A stretch of 64,000 bases of DNA from DATKUA01 sp965602675 (lineage in GTDB: Bacteria; Acidobacteriota; DATKUA01): the NCBI GenBank assembly GCA_965602675.1, contig CBFCZO010000005.1, positions 1-64,000 on the forward strand, given 5' to 3'. Within the stretch, counting starts at the first letter, position 1. Every line of letters begins with the position of its first letter. The notes under the pieces are model-generated. The model did not search any database and had not been told where the DNA came from. It was given only the letters and a program-made list of their open reading frames with translations. Shown here piece by piece: positions 8,785 through 16,642 of this stretch. The translations under genes were made by a program, and so were the position numbers.

Positions 8785-9408
8785 ATGTCGGTACAGTCGA
8801 AAAGAAAAGGATTAGGGTTGCCGGACCGTCTGGGAGTTAGGGAAATCGAGCTGGAACAGAAGCTCGGGGAAGACCTGCATCGGCAGTACGGGCGGCTGAT
8901 CCACTACATCCTTAATATGTTCAGCCTTTCCGACGATTGCCACCAGGATTTGTTCAACCAGGTCTTCCTCAAAATCCTCAAGGGTCTTAAGAACCTCAAA
9001 CACAGCGAGAACATCAAATCGTGGGTCACCACTATTACTCGGAACGAGATCCGCAGCTACCTCAGAAGGCGGGAGAGGGAGGTTTGTTTCCCCAAAGAAA
9101 TGGACAATGGCCTGATCCTGTTTGAGTGTCACGACTGTGACGGAGTTATTTGCCGCACGCCGGAAGACGAGATTTATAATAAACAGTTGAAAACGGCATT
9201 CAATGAATGCGTAGGACGTTTGGATCCGCATATCAGGGAAGTTTTTCTGCTGCGCTACCGTGAGTTCCTTAAATGGGAGGAGATTGCCGTCGTGCTCGAA
9301 TTGAATATCGACAAGGCGCGCCGGCGAGCGGAGAAGGGAAAGCAGCTCGTAGTTCAGGGGATGCAGAAACGGCTGGGTTCCGGAAGCAGAATTCAGCAAA
9401 GGCGATAA
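8785..9408 (+). CDS. RNA polymerase sigma factor, ECF-like sigma-70
   Basis: A 207-residue sigma factor with region 2 at about residues 30-97 (LFNQVFLKILKGL, IKSWVTTITRNEIRSYLRR) and region 4 at about 135-195 (LDPHIREVFLLRYREFLKWEEIA then a helix-turn-helix). There are no regions 1 or 3, as in ECF factors. A cysteine/histidine-bearing linker (FECHDCDGVIC, about 113-123) between regions 2 and 4 is unusual and might bind a metal or respond to redox. No anti-sigma factor is encoded next to it; instead two paralogous membrane proteins with DNA-binding-like tails follow on the same strand. Target promoters are unknown. Confidence 0.88.
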   Translation: MSVQSKRKGLGLPDRLGVREIELEQKLGEDLHRQYGRLIHYILNMFSLSDDCHQDLFNQVFLKILKGLKNLKHSENIKSWVTTITRNEIRSYLRRREREVCFPKEMDNGLILFECHDCDGVICRTPEDEIYNKQLKTAFNECVGRLDPHIREVFLLRYREFLKWEEIAVVLELNIDKARRRAEKGKQLVVQGMQKRLGSGSRIQQRR

Positions 9409-9708
9409 CTCATTCCTACTGAAATTTCTTTAATTTTAATGTACTATATTAGATAAGCTGTAGCGTTGGCTCTGTTCATTTCTATTCTGTATCCACTTTG
9501 TTGATCGATTTGTTCGCGTTCTCTTCAGTTAATTTGGTGTAAAGGTGATTCCATTGTTGCGGAAAGCAATATAAGTGTGCGGCAGTATAATGCTGAGGAT
9601 GTTGAGCCGACTGCCGACAGGAGCTATGTTCTTATGGCGGGTTATAGGGATCGTTGATCCTCCGCTACGGAGTTTCGAGCGTGAGTCCACTCCAGAGGAG
9701 AAACTAAC
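9409..9708 (+). other. 300-base leader before the first membrane twin
   Basis: This gap lies between the sigma factor and the first membrane twin. It is AT-rich at its start and holds no gene over 50 codons. One short frame (about 9575-9655) reads ISVRQYNAEDVEPTADRS followed by ten further residues and a stop, with only a GTG as a possible start; another (ATG 9590) overlaps it in a different frame. Neither has a convincing ribosome binding site, and both are more likely noise. The bases just before 9709 (CCAGAGGAGAAACTAAC) supply the ribosome binding site of the next gene. Confidence 0.4.
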
Positions 9709-10725
9709 ATGCTTGATTTGAGCATAGAGATTCTTTACTGGTTCAACACGGTGCTACCCGGGATAATGGGGATCGCCGTGCTCCTTACCAGGCGATGGCG
9801 CCACCTGAGGTGGTTTCCTTTCTACGCCTTAATCGTCTTCGCGATGAATGTTGTCTATCTCTCCTGGCTCTACAACATTCCTTTCTACTGGATCAAACAT
9901 CTCTCCGGCGAGCTGCTCGCTCTGGGAGTTATCGTGGAAGTTCTGCGAAAAGAGGCGAACAAGCGGCCCATATGGCCGTGGTTGGCGCTGATTTCTCTCT
10001 CGACGGTATATTTCCTCCCCATCGACGGCAATCTGAAGTTCTATCTGCCTCAAGAGATCTTTGCCATCGGGCTTGCTTTGGAGCTTCCCACTGCGTTGCG
10101 GGTGAAGAGCGCTCCGCTGCTTGCCTGGGCATTGATAGGTTCTGCGACCCTGGTAAGCGACGTAATAAAGTACTTTAATCCCTGGGAGGTAGTCTTCCAG
10201 ATTCTTCGAGTCCTCGACCCGATGGTCTTCACAATCTTCGGGCTTATTCTGCTCGGTGGCATTTTCTGGCCTGAACTCTCTCGCATCGGCCGTTGGATCC
10301 GGGCTTTTCTAGCGAGCTTACGCCCGGGGCTGCGCCCTGCTCCGGCGACGGGACGCGCGATGGCAGCTAGATCAACCGTTGGGAACGCCGAAAACGTAAT
10401 GAATTTTCCGCAGCAAGAATCCCCTTATGTCGATCGGGAGGAGTTGCAGAAAACCGACTCCGTTGGCAAGGATAAACAGCTGGAGTTGATATCAAAGAAG
10501 CTGGATACGCTAGGTGCAGCCGTTGAGGCCGCCGCTATGTTGTCGCTCAGCTTGAAGAAACCATTTCTCTCTCCGCAGGATTTGGCCCTTTATCTTGGAA
10601 CGGATGTTGAAACGGCAAAGAAGTTTGTTGAAAAACATAACGTAACAAGGGTTGACCTGACCGACAATCCTGACGAATGGGTCGTATTTCGTGCCGATGT
10701 GGACAGCGCATTAGGCAATGAATGA
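9709..10725 (+). CDS. Membrane protein with C-terminal excisionase-like HTH domain (twin A)
   Basis: A 338-residue protein of unknown family. Residues 1-205 hold about six or seven hydrophobic segments joined by short loops with conserved features (RRWRHLRWFPFYAL near 28-41, RPIWPWLALISL near 86-97, FYLPQEIFAIGLALELPTAL near 111-130). A polar linker follows, then a helix (about 257-283) and a C-terminal domain from 284 on: KPFLSPQDLALYLGTDVETA, then WVVFRADVDSAL. That layout (helix, turn, helix, small beta wing ending in W-x-F-x-x-x-DV) resembles excisionase/MerR-type HTH_17 domains. A paralog lies 530 bases downstream. The protein may be a membrane-tethered DNA-binding regulator; this is inference. 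Confidence 0.8.
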   Translation: MLDLSIEILYWFNTVLPGIMGIAVLLTRRWRHLRWFPFYALIVFAMNVVYLSWLYNIPFYWIKHLSGELLALGVIVEVLRKEANKRPIWPWLALISLSTVYFLPIDGNLKFYLPQEIFAIGLALELPTALRVKSAPLLAWALIGSATLVSDVIKYFNPWEVVFQILRVLDPMVFTIFGLILLGGIFWPELSRIGRWIRAFLASLRPGLRPAPATGRAMAARSTVGNAENVMNFPQQESPYVDREELQKTDSVGKDKQLELISKKLDTLGAAVEAAAMLSLSLKKPFLSPQDLALYLGTDVETAKKFVEKHNVTRVDLTDNPDEWVVFRADVDSALGNE

Positions 10726-10893
10726 TGCCGGCAGTCTAACTTTTTATTGTTTTCAGCAGAAAATACGCGTTTGAGCTCACATTTCACGCCAATTTTCCTG
10801 TTATTTTCATCAGTACAGGAATGATTTCCACTTGAAAAAACGCCGAAATGGAATTATTATTTATATAATTGCCGATAGAGACTTGAATAAGAA

Positions 10894-10936
10894 TATAATC
10901 CTGCCCCCGCAGGTCTCGTTATAATATTGCCCCCGC
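10894..10936 (+). repeat. Tandem 17-base repeat upstream of the 71-residue gene
   Basis: Two copies of TATAATnnTGCCCCCGC start at 10894 and 10920, with a 26-base period and 15 of 17 positions identical. A degenerate third copy (TATAAT followed by TGCC) starts at 10864. The whole set lies 88-160 bases upstream of ATG 11025. Either the TATAAT cores are alternative -10 elements or the unit is a protein-binding site; the sequence does not decide. Confidence 0.65.
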
Positions 10937-11024
10937 TTGTCCTGAAGCGCCTCCTGAGGGGGGCCGCTATTGTCGCGGAGCCTGTGCTTCGCGGAGAGTG
11001 AACCGCTAACCAAGGAGTGGCTTT

Positions 11025-11240
11025 ATGGCATACACGCCTAAGCATAAACCCGGTGACGTGATCGAGCTGAAGGGCGAGATCAGGTCCGTCGTCAGCTTCC
11101 CGGATGAAGATGGAAATCTCCAACCGATGTACATGATCGCTGCCGGTTGCAGCTGGTTCTGGGCCTGGGCAGACATTATCGACGGAGCCAAGCCGGGCGG
11201 GGATCCCACAGGACCGCCGCCTTGGCCGCCTGGAACATGA
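11025..11240 (+). CDS. Small 71-residue protein of unknown function between the twins
   Basis: A short soluble protein that I do not recognise. It begins at ATG 11025 behind a strong ribosome binding site (AAGGAGTGGCTTT) and ends 16 bases before the second membrane twin, so the two are probably co-transcribed. The N-terminal part (YTPKHKPGDVIELKGEIRSV) reads like a small beta-strand domain; the middle holds an aromatic cluster (AAGCSWFWAWADI, about 43-55) with the only cysteine; the end is glycine- and proline-rich (GGDPTGPPPWPPGT). There is no signal peptide. It has no counterpart in front of the first twin. Confidence 0.72.
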   Translation: MAYTPKHKPGDVIELKGEIRSVVSFPDEDGNLQPMYMIAAGCSWFWAWADIIDGAKPGGDPTGPPPWPPGT

Positions 11241-11256
11241 GGATAGTGTAAATCAG

Positions 11257-12270
11257 ATGAGCTGGGGCGTAGAACTTCTCTACTGGTGCAATACGGCGCT
11301 TCTGGGCCTGCTGGGGGTGGCTGTTCTGGTATCGCGCCGATGGAGGCACATTAGATGGTTTCCGTTCTACGCCCTGGTTATACTCCTCCTCTCGGTAGTA
11401 TACCTCGTCTGGCAGTACACGCCGGAATTCAGCGTGATGAAACGCCTCGTAGGCGAGCTACTGGCTCTGGGCGTGGTGGTTGAAGTTCTGCGTAAAGAGG
11501 CCGACCGTAGGCCCCTTTGGCCCTGGCTGGCCCTGATATCGCTCACTTTCGTCCCCTTCCTGCCTTTAGATCCTTACACGCGTTTTTACCTACCCCAGGA
11601 GGTCTTTGCCATCGGCCTGGCGCTGGAGTTGCCTACCGCTCTCCGCTCTCGCAGCGCGCCGCTGCTCGCCTGGTCGGTGATCGGGATTGCCACAGTCACA
11701 AGCGACTCCATCAAATTGATAAGCCCGACGCTTGAGGTACAGCAGGTCATACGGGTGCTGGATCCGATAGTGTTTTCTGTCTTTGTAGGAATTCTGATCG
11801 CAGGATTTCTCTGGCCGGAGATTGAAAAGCTCGTGAGATCGGTGCAGAGGATTGTCCTCGGCAGAAAGCGTAAGCTGCTAAAGCTTCCCTTGCGTGAGAG
11901 CCTCGCAACTGCGGAATCCCCTACGCGGGAGATGGGGCGTGTTGTCTCCTTCCCCGATCAGCGAAGCGCCGCCGTGACTGCATGGGTGCCTGCGTCCTCG
12001 GAGACGCCCGGTCGCAGATTGCAGGTGGAATCGCTATCCAGAAAGCTGGAGGCATTGGCTCACGCCATCGAGGTTTCCAGCAGGCTGTCGCTGAGCCTCA
12101 AAAAACCCTTTCTGTCCCCTCAGGATCTTGCCATGTATCTCGGTGTCGAAGAGGAAACGGCCCGCAAGTTCGTAGCGCAGCGGGAGCTGGTAAAGGTCCA
12201 GCTGACTGACGATCCAAGTGAGTGGGTTGTTTTTCGAGCGGACGTCGACGAGAAACTGGGCGATTCCTGA
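11257..12270 (+). CDS. Membrane protein with C-terminal excisionase-like HTH domain (twin B)
   Basis: A 337-residue paralog of the gene at 9709-10725, similar along its full length. The N-terminal 200 residues are hydrophobic with the same signposts (SRRWRHIRWFPFYAL, RPLWPWLALISL, FYLPQEVFAIGLALELPTAL), and the C-terminal 50 residues repeat the HTH-like block (KPFLSPQDLAMYLGVEEETA, then WVVFRADVDEKL). The linker between the two blocks (about 205-255) is the least conserved part. The strong conservation of the C-terminal block in both copies argues that it carries the function. It follows the 71-residue gene by 16 bases and probably shares its transcript. Function unknown. Confidence 0.8.
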   Translation: MSWGVELLYWCNTALLGLLGVAVLVSRRWRHIRWFPFYALVILLLSVVYLVWQYTPEFSVMKRLVGELLALGVVVEVLRKEADRRPLWPWLALISLTFVPFLPLDPYTRFYLPQEVFAIGLALELPTALRSRSAPLLAWSVIGIATVTSDSIKLISPTLEVQQVIRVLDPIVFSVFVGILIAGFLWPEIEKLVRSVQRIVLGRKRKLLKLPLRESLATAESPTREMGRVVSFPDQRSAAVTAWVPASSETPGRRLQVESLSRKLEALAHAIEVSSRLSLSLKKPFLSPQDLAMYLGVEEETARKFVAQRELVKVQLTDDPSEWVVFRADVDEKLGDS

Positions 12271-12301
12271 TCGACCGGGCGAATCCACTTCCCGGAGTAA
12301 T

Positions 12302-13060
12302 TTATTTTTTTCTCATGAAAGGGCTGACCGACGAACCCTCGCCTCCGCCGCGGTTGCTCGCTGCAACCATCGTCAGCCAGATAATCCCTATCAGCAGGCC
12401 TACCAGCACTATCCAACGAAAAGCGTCCCAGAGCCAATCGAGAATTATTTGGGGATCGGTTATTTGCACGGTGCCCAGCGCACTTTCAGCTACGGACAGG
12501 AAGCGGTTGAATTCTCTCTCTTTCGCCGTGTAAGTGACCGCATACAAGTAGTCTGTGCCGGGAATTAGAAACTGGAGCATTTTAATATTGACTGTGCGCC
12601 AGCGGAAGATTCCGGTAAGGCGCACTGCCTGCAATCCGCCGATCTCCGATTTCTCTAACGTCAACAGCTTGAAGCGGCTGTCCATCTCTTCGGAATAGAC
12701 CGACTCGATCTGCCGCCGCAGGTTATCGACATCTTCCTCTGAGAGCGTCAGGCCGCCGGAATCCGCTTTCAAGACGTAAACCAGCGGGGTGATGTCCTTT
12801 GCCTCCACAGCGTTGATTGTTAAAATTGTGGTCCTTTCGGGATCGACACCAACTATCCTCAGATCGCCTTTGTCGAGTCTTAGGAGAGTTTCCCTTATAT
12901 TTTCCGGAGAAACTACCTGCCAGCCCGGCGGTATTTCTATGGATACGTTTCCTTCCGAATCAGACACTCTCTCAGCGAGGGCAGCGGTTGCCGCCGCGTG
13001 AAGGGTACAAAGGCCCGCAAACAGGATCAGCAATATTTGTCCGCTGGATGGCTTGGACAT
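12302..13060 (-). CDS. Secreted, C-terminally anchored protein with PsbP/DUF1795-like domain
   Basis: A 252-residue protein with a signal peptide (about 1-29, ending ATAALA) and one membrane span near the C-terminus (about 208-232, IVLVGLLIGIIWLTMV), so most of it should lie outside the cytoplasm. The region after the signal (GNVSIEIPPGWQVVS) and the general length recall PsbP/DUF1795 domains, like the tail of the protein at 2715-4538. It lies 50 bases downstream of the last permease gene of the ABC importer operon on the same strand and may be the last gene of that transcript. No specific function can be assigned. Confidence 0.72.
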   Translation of the reverse strand: MSKPSSGQILLILFAGLCTLHAAATAALAERVSDSEGNVSIEIPPGWQVVSPENIRETLLRLDKGDLRIVGVDPERTTILTINAVEAKDITPLVYVLKADSGGLTLSEEDVDNLRRQIESVYSEEMDSRFKLLTLEKSEIGGLQAVRLTGIFRWRTVNIKMLQFLIPGTDYLYAVTYTAKEREFNRFLSVAESALGTVQITDPQIILDWLWDAFRWIVLVGLLIGIIWLTMVAASNRGGGEGSSVSPFMRKK

Positions 13061-13110
13061 TGTCCCCCTGATTCTACATCAACTGTTACAATTTTAAACG
13101 ATCTTGCCGC

Positions 13111-14049
13111 TCAAGGGTGCAATTTGATTTCCTCTTTCTTTCTACCAAGCGACCGAGGCATGCCGCTTGCCCCCCTGGACACGAACAGAATGGCCAGCGT
13201 CAGCACGAATGGAATGATCAAGGCGAGTTCGTCGGGCATCGCCTGCCACCAGAGCTTGAGCCTGACCGCCGATGCCTCGGCGAAACCAAAGAAAAGGCAT
13301 GCGGCCAGCACGGGCAACGGGCGCCATCGCCCGAAGATCACAGCTGCCAGTGCGATGAACCCGCGTCCAGCGCTCATCCTCTCAGTAAAAAAACCGACAT
13401 CGCCAAGCGCAAGTTGGGCACCCGCCAATCCGGCCAGTGCACCGCTCATAAGCAGGCAGATGAATCTTGTCCCGGCAACGTTAATCCCACGGGCGGTTGC
13501 CACCGCGGGGTCCTCGCCTGCTGCGCGCACTCGCAAGCCGAACGGTGTGTTCCGTAGCAACCATGAGGTTGCCACGGCTGCCAGCAGGACGAACAAGAAC
13601 AGCGGAGCCATTCCGGTGAAAATAAAGTCAGAAAGCGGGCCCAGAACCGGGATTCCTGCTGCGGCGTTGAAATCGAACAACGGAAGAGTTGCCACCTGGA
13701 CTGAGGATTTGCTTGTGAAGACTCCGAACACGATGAAGCCGGTGATACCTAGGGCTAGGATGTTGATTGCCGCGCCGCTGACAACGTGATCAGCGTCGAA
13801 AACCTGGCAGTTGATAAAGTGAGCAGTAGCGAGCGCGATGCCGCCGATTATCGCCAGCCCGCAGCCAATCCAGGGATCGCCGGTCCAGAACGTTGCCAGC
13901 ACCGCGCAGAGCGCACCGAAGAGCATCTTTCCTTCGAGGGCGATGTTAACAATTCCGCTGCGTTCGCTGAACAGTCCACCGAGGGCAGCCAGGGCGAGGG
14001 GAGTGGCGCTCGCCAGGCCGATCTGGATGAAACCTGCCCAGTCCATCAC
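13111..14049 (-). CDS. ABC transporter permease, BMP/NupQ type
   Basis: A 312-residue inner-membrane permease of the branched-chain/ribose (BPD_transp_2) family, with about eight to nine spans. The segment FSERSGIVNIALEGKMLFGA near the N-terminus is the family hallmark of NupQ/YufQ-type permeases that work with BMP lipoproteins, as is RAAGEDPAVATARGINV around residues 175-195. It is the second permease of a four-gene importer and overlaps the first permease by four bases (ATGA at 14046-14049), so the genes are translationally coupled. In characterised systems the substrate is a nucleoside or related purine; whether that holds here is inference. Confidence 0.92.
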   Translation of the reverse strand: MMDWAGFIQIGLASATPLALAALGGLFSERSGIVNIALEGKMLFGALCAVLATFWTGDPWIGCGLAIIGGIALATAHFINCQVFDADHVVSGAAINILALGITGFIVFGVFTSKSSVQVATLPLFDFNAAAGIPVLGPLSDFIFTGMAPLFLFVLLAAVATSWLLRNTPFGLRVRAAGEDPAVATARGINVAGTRFICLLMSGALAGLAGAQLALGDVGFFTERMSAGRGFIALAAVIFGRWRPLPVLAACLFFGFAEASAVRLKLWWQAMPDELALIIPFVLTLAILFVSRGASGMPRSLGRKKEEIKLHP

Positions 14050-15095
14050 GCTTTCCTCGACATCCGCGCAGCGATGGTCCGCCTTATCGGTCGTGCTGCC
14101 AGCAGCGCGAAGATAACGATTCCCTGGAACAGAAAGATGATGTCGGAGCTGATTTCCGCCTCAAACTGCAACAGCTTGGACGCGTTGCGCATCAAACCGA
14201 AAAGCAGCGCCGCCGCGACGACTCCTGCCGGATGATTCCGGCCCAGGAGCGCCACAGTGATACCGTCAAAACCATACCCGGGCGAGAACTGGCTGTAGAA
14301 GCTGCCGAACACGCCGCTGACCTCCGCCGCCCCTCCCAGGCCGGCCAGAGCTCCGGAAAGGCCGAACGTCAGTATCAGCGTGCCGCGCACATTAATGCCC
14401 GCCGCCGCCGCTGCTCCCTGATTCGCGCCGGCTGCACGCAGCTCGAAGCCGAAAGGCAATCGAAAGAGCAGCCAGTAAAGCAGCGCCGCCACGATCAGCG
14501 AGATGAAAAACGCGGCGTTGAAATCGGTCGCTCCCACCGTATCAAGTGTCGGCCACCAGCCCCCCGGCTGGATCGGCGGAGTTTTCTCTGTAGAGGCTTC
14601 CGCGCGGAACGGTCCTCTCACCAGCCACATGCAGAGGTTGATGGCGATGTAGTTCATCATGATGCAGCCGATGACCTCATGCGCACCGCGATACAAACGA
14701 ATGGCGATCGGAACCATCGCCCAGGCGTAACCTGCTGCTGCTGCCACGACCATCATCAACACGGCAGTCATCGGGCCGAGGTTGAGATAATGCCCAGCCA
14801 GCGCCGCCGCGAAGCCGCCGACGAAGAGTTGCCCCTCCCCGCCGATGTTGAACAGCCCCGCGCGGAAGGCCAGTGCAAGGCTGAGTCCTGAGAAGATCAG
14901 CGGCATGCTCGACATCAGCGTGCCGTAGACGCTCTCGAGATCCCCCAGCCCGCCGCAGATGAACAACGAGAGCACGGTAATCGGGTTGTGGCCGATCAAA
15001 GCCACGACAATGCTGAGCACAGCCGCGGCGAGCAGCACCGCGATTAGTGAGTCGATCAACGGTCCGCTTCGCAGCTGCTGCAGGATTCCCCTCAT
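14046..15095 (-). CDS. ABC transporter permease, BMP/NupP type
   Basis: A 349-residue inner-membrane permease of the NupP/YufP type, partner of the gene at 13111-14049. Signature segments are LAFRAGLFNIGGEGQLFVGG (about 77-97) and the loop RAAGANQGAAAAAGINVRGT (about 220-240). It has about nine or ten spans. The start codon overlaps the stop of the ATPase gene and its stop overlaps the start of the other permease, giving a fully coupled order of lipoprotein, ATPase, permease, permease. Together the two permeases form the heterodimeric channel. Confidence 0.92.
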   Translation of the reverse strand: MRGILQQLRSGPLIDSLIAVLLAAAVLSIVVALIGHNPITVLSLFICGGLGDLESVYGTLMSSMPLIFSGLSLALAFRAGLFNIGGEGQLFVGGFAAALAGHYLNLGPMTAVLMMVVAAAAGYAWAMVPIAIRLYRGAHEVIGCIMMNYIAINLCMWLVRGPFRAEASTEKTPPIQPGGWWPTLDTVGATDFNAAFFISLIVAALLYWLLFRLPFGFELRAAGANQGAAAAAGINVRGTLILTFGLSGALAGLGGAAEVSGVFGSFYSQFSPGYGFDGITVALLGRNHPAGVVAAALLFGLMRNASKLLQFEAEISSDIIFLFQGIVIFALLAARPIRRTIAARMSRKA

Positions 15096-16642
15096 GCCGC
15101 GCTCCCCCTTGTCATCAGGAGGCCGATTTTTCGTGCGTCGAGCTCGCTGCTTGCACCGGCGTCGATCAGCATTCCGGCAAACAGCACGGCGATGCGATGA
15201 GCGTAGGTGAGTAAGTCCTCAAGCTCGGTGCTGATCAGCAGCACCGCGTCGCCTTGTGATGCCAACTCGAGCATCCTCTCATAGCAACGGCGCGCCGCAA
15301 CGACGTCGAGACCCCTGGTCGGGCCGTGGGCCACGATCAATCGCGGCTCGCGATCGAGCTCGCGCGCGAGCATAAGCTTCTGCTGGTTGCCACCGCTGAG
15401 CGACGCGAGCGATGCATCGGGATCTCCCGCGTCGATGTGGTATTTCCCAACCTTGTCTTTCACATCCTCTCGCAGCAGATTCATTCTGTAGGAGCCGCGG
15501 CAGCGGAGGCGGGGCACTCGGTGGTCGCCAAGCAGCCGATTCAAAACGAGTGAGAAAGGCGGTATTACGCCGTCGGCGAAGCGGTCCTCGGGAATGTACA
15601 CCACTCCCAGCTTCCTGCGGTCCTTTGCCCCGAGGCGGCTGACATCCCGGCCCGAGAGAAGAATTGATCCCGCTGCCGGCGGGTGAAGGCCGATGACCGC
15701 CTCGGCGAGTTCCTTTTGTCCGCTGCCGGTCACGCCGGCGATACCAAGGATTTCGCCGGGACGCAGGCGCAACGAGACTCCTGACAAGGTGGTCCTGCTC
15801 TCTTTGTCAGTGCAGTCGACACCCCTCAGTTCGACGACCGGCTCCGCCCGTTCATCGACGTTGGGAAGCTCGCGCTCTTTTACGGCCAGCAGATCCGCAG
15901 CCTCGGGCACGATGGCGCCGATCAGGCGCTCCTCGTTCATCTCCTCGCGTTCGAAACCGGCGGTGACAATGCCGCGCCGGAGAACAGTCACCATATCGGC
16001 GTGTTTAATGACTTCGCGTAGCCGATGGGTGATCAGGATGACTGTCCTGCCTTCGTCGGCGAGCCGCCGCAACAGGCGGTAAAGGTTCTCGATTTCCTGG
16101 GGCGCGAGCGTGGCTGTGGGCTCGTCGAAGATGAGTATTTCGGCGCCGGTGAAGAGCATGCGCGCGATTTCCACGAGCTGGCGTTCGGAGACCGAGAGTT
16201 CGGCAATCGGCCTGTTGGGGTCAACTCCACCCCCCAGCTCAGCGAAGATCTCGTCGAGCCGCTGTAGCGCCTGACGCCTGTCGATTTGTATTCCCCTGAC
16301 CGGCTCGCAGCCGAGAATGATATTCTCCAGTGCCGGGAAAGCGGGTACCAGGCTGAAGTGCTGTTGAAGCATCCCGATTCCGAGGGCGATCGCCCTGCGG
16401 GCCGAGTGGCTTCCGGCGATCCTGTTGCCGTTGACTTCCAACTCTCCCGCGTCGGAATGCAGCAGCCCGAAGAGAACCTTCATCAGGGTAGTCTTGCCGG
16501 CGCCGTTCTCGCCGATCACCGCATTGATGAACCCCTTGTATGCAGTGAAATCGACGCCGCGCAGGGCTTCTGTTTCACCAAAGCGCTTTCGGATTCCGGT
16601 CATCCTGACGACCGGCCGTGGTCCAGTTTCAGGCAGACTCAT
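15092..16642 (-). CDS. ABC importer ATPase with two nucleotide-binding domains (NupO type)
   Basis: A 516-residue cytoplasmic ATPase with two fused ABC domains. Domain 1 (about 10-240) has Walker A GENGAGKTT (residues 44-52), signature LSVSERQLVEIARML and Walker B ILIFDEPTA. Domain 2 (about 265-505) has a divergent P-loop GVTGSGQKE, signature LSGGNQQKLMLAREL and a changed Walker B (LIVAHGPTRGLD), where the catalytic glutamate is missing. That asymmetry is normal for sugar/nucleoside importers of this class (RbsA, NupO). It energises the two downstream permeases and overlaps both neighbours by four bases. Confidence 0.95.
   Translation of the reverse strand: MSLPETGPRPVVRMTGIRKRFGETEALRGVDFTAYKGFINAVIGENGAGKTTLMKVLFGLLHSDAGELEVNGNRIAGSHSARRAIALGIGMLQQHFSLVPAFPALENIILGCEPVRGIQIDRRQALQRLDEIFAELGGGVDPNRPIAELSVSERQLVEIARMLFTGAEILIFDEPTATLAPQEIENLYRLLRRLADEGRTVILITHRLREVIKHADMVTVLRRGIVTAGFEREEMNEERLIGAIVPEAADLLAVKERELPNVDERAEPVVELRGVDCTDKESRTTLSGVSLRLRPGEILGIAGVTGSGQKELAEAVIGLHPPAAGSILLSGRDVSRLGAKDRRKLGVVYIPEDRFADGVIPPFSLVLNRLLGDHRVPRLRCRGSYRMNLLREDVKDKVGKYHIDAGDPDASLASLSGGNQQKLMLARELDREPRLIVAHGPTRGLDVVAARRCYERMLELASQGDAVLLISTELEDLLTYAHRIAVLFAGMLIDAGASSELDARKIGLLMTRGSAA

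Noticed and set aside
9575..9720. Two short frames upstream of twin A
   Set aside because: One lacks an ATG and the other overlaps the twin A start in a different frame; neither has a Shine-Dalgarno, so neither is called as a gene.
14232..14891. A 219-codon plus-strand frame within the NupP-type permease
   Set aside because: It is antisense to a well-recognised permease and its product is a charged, motif-free sequence.
15092..16642. Missing catalytic glutamate in the second ATPase domain as a defect
   Set aside because: The loss is normal for the second domain of RbsA/NupO-type importers and does not suggest a broken gene.
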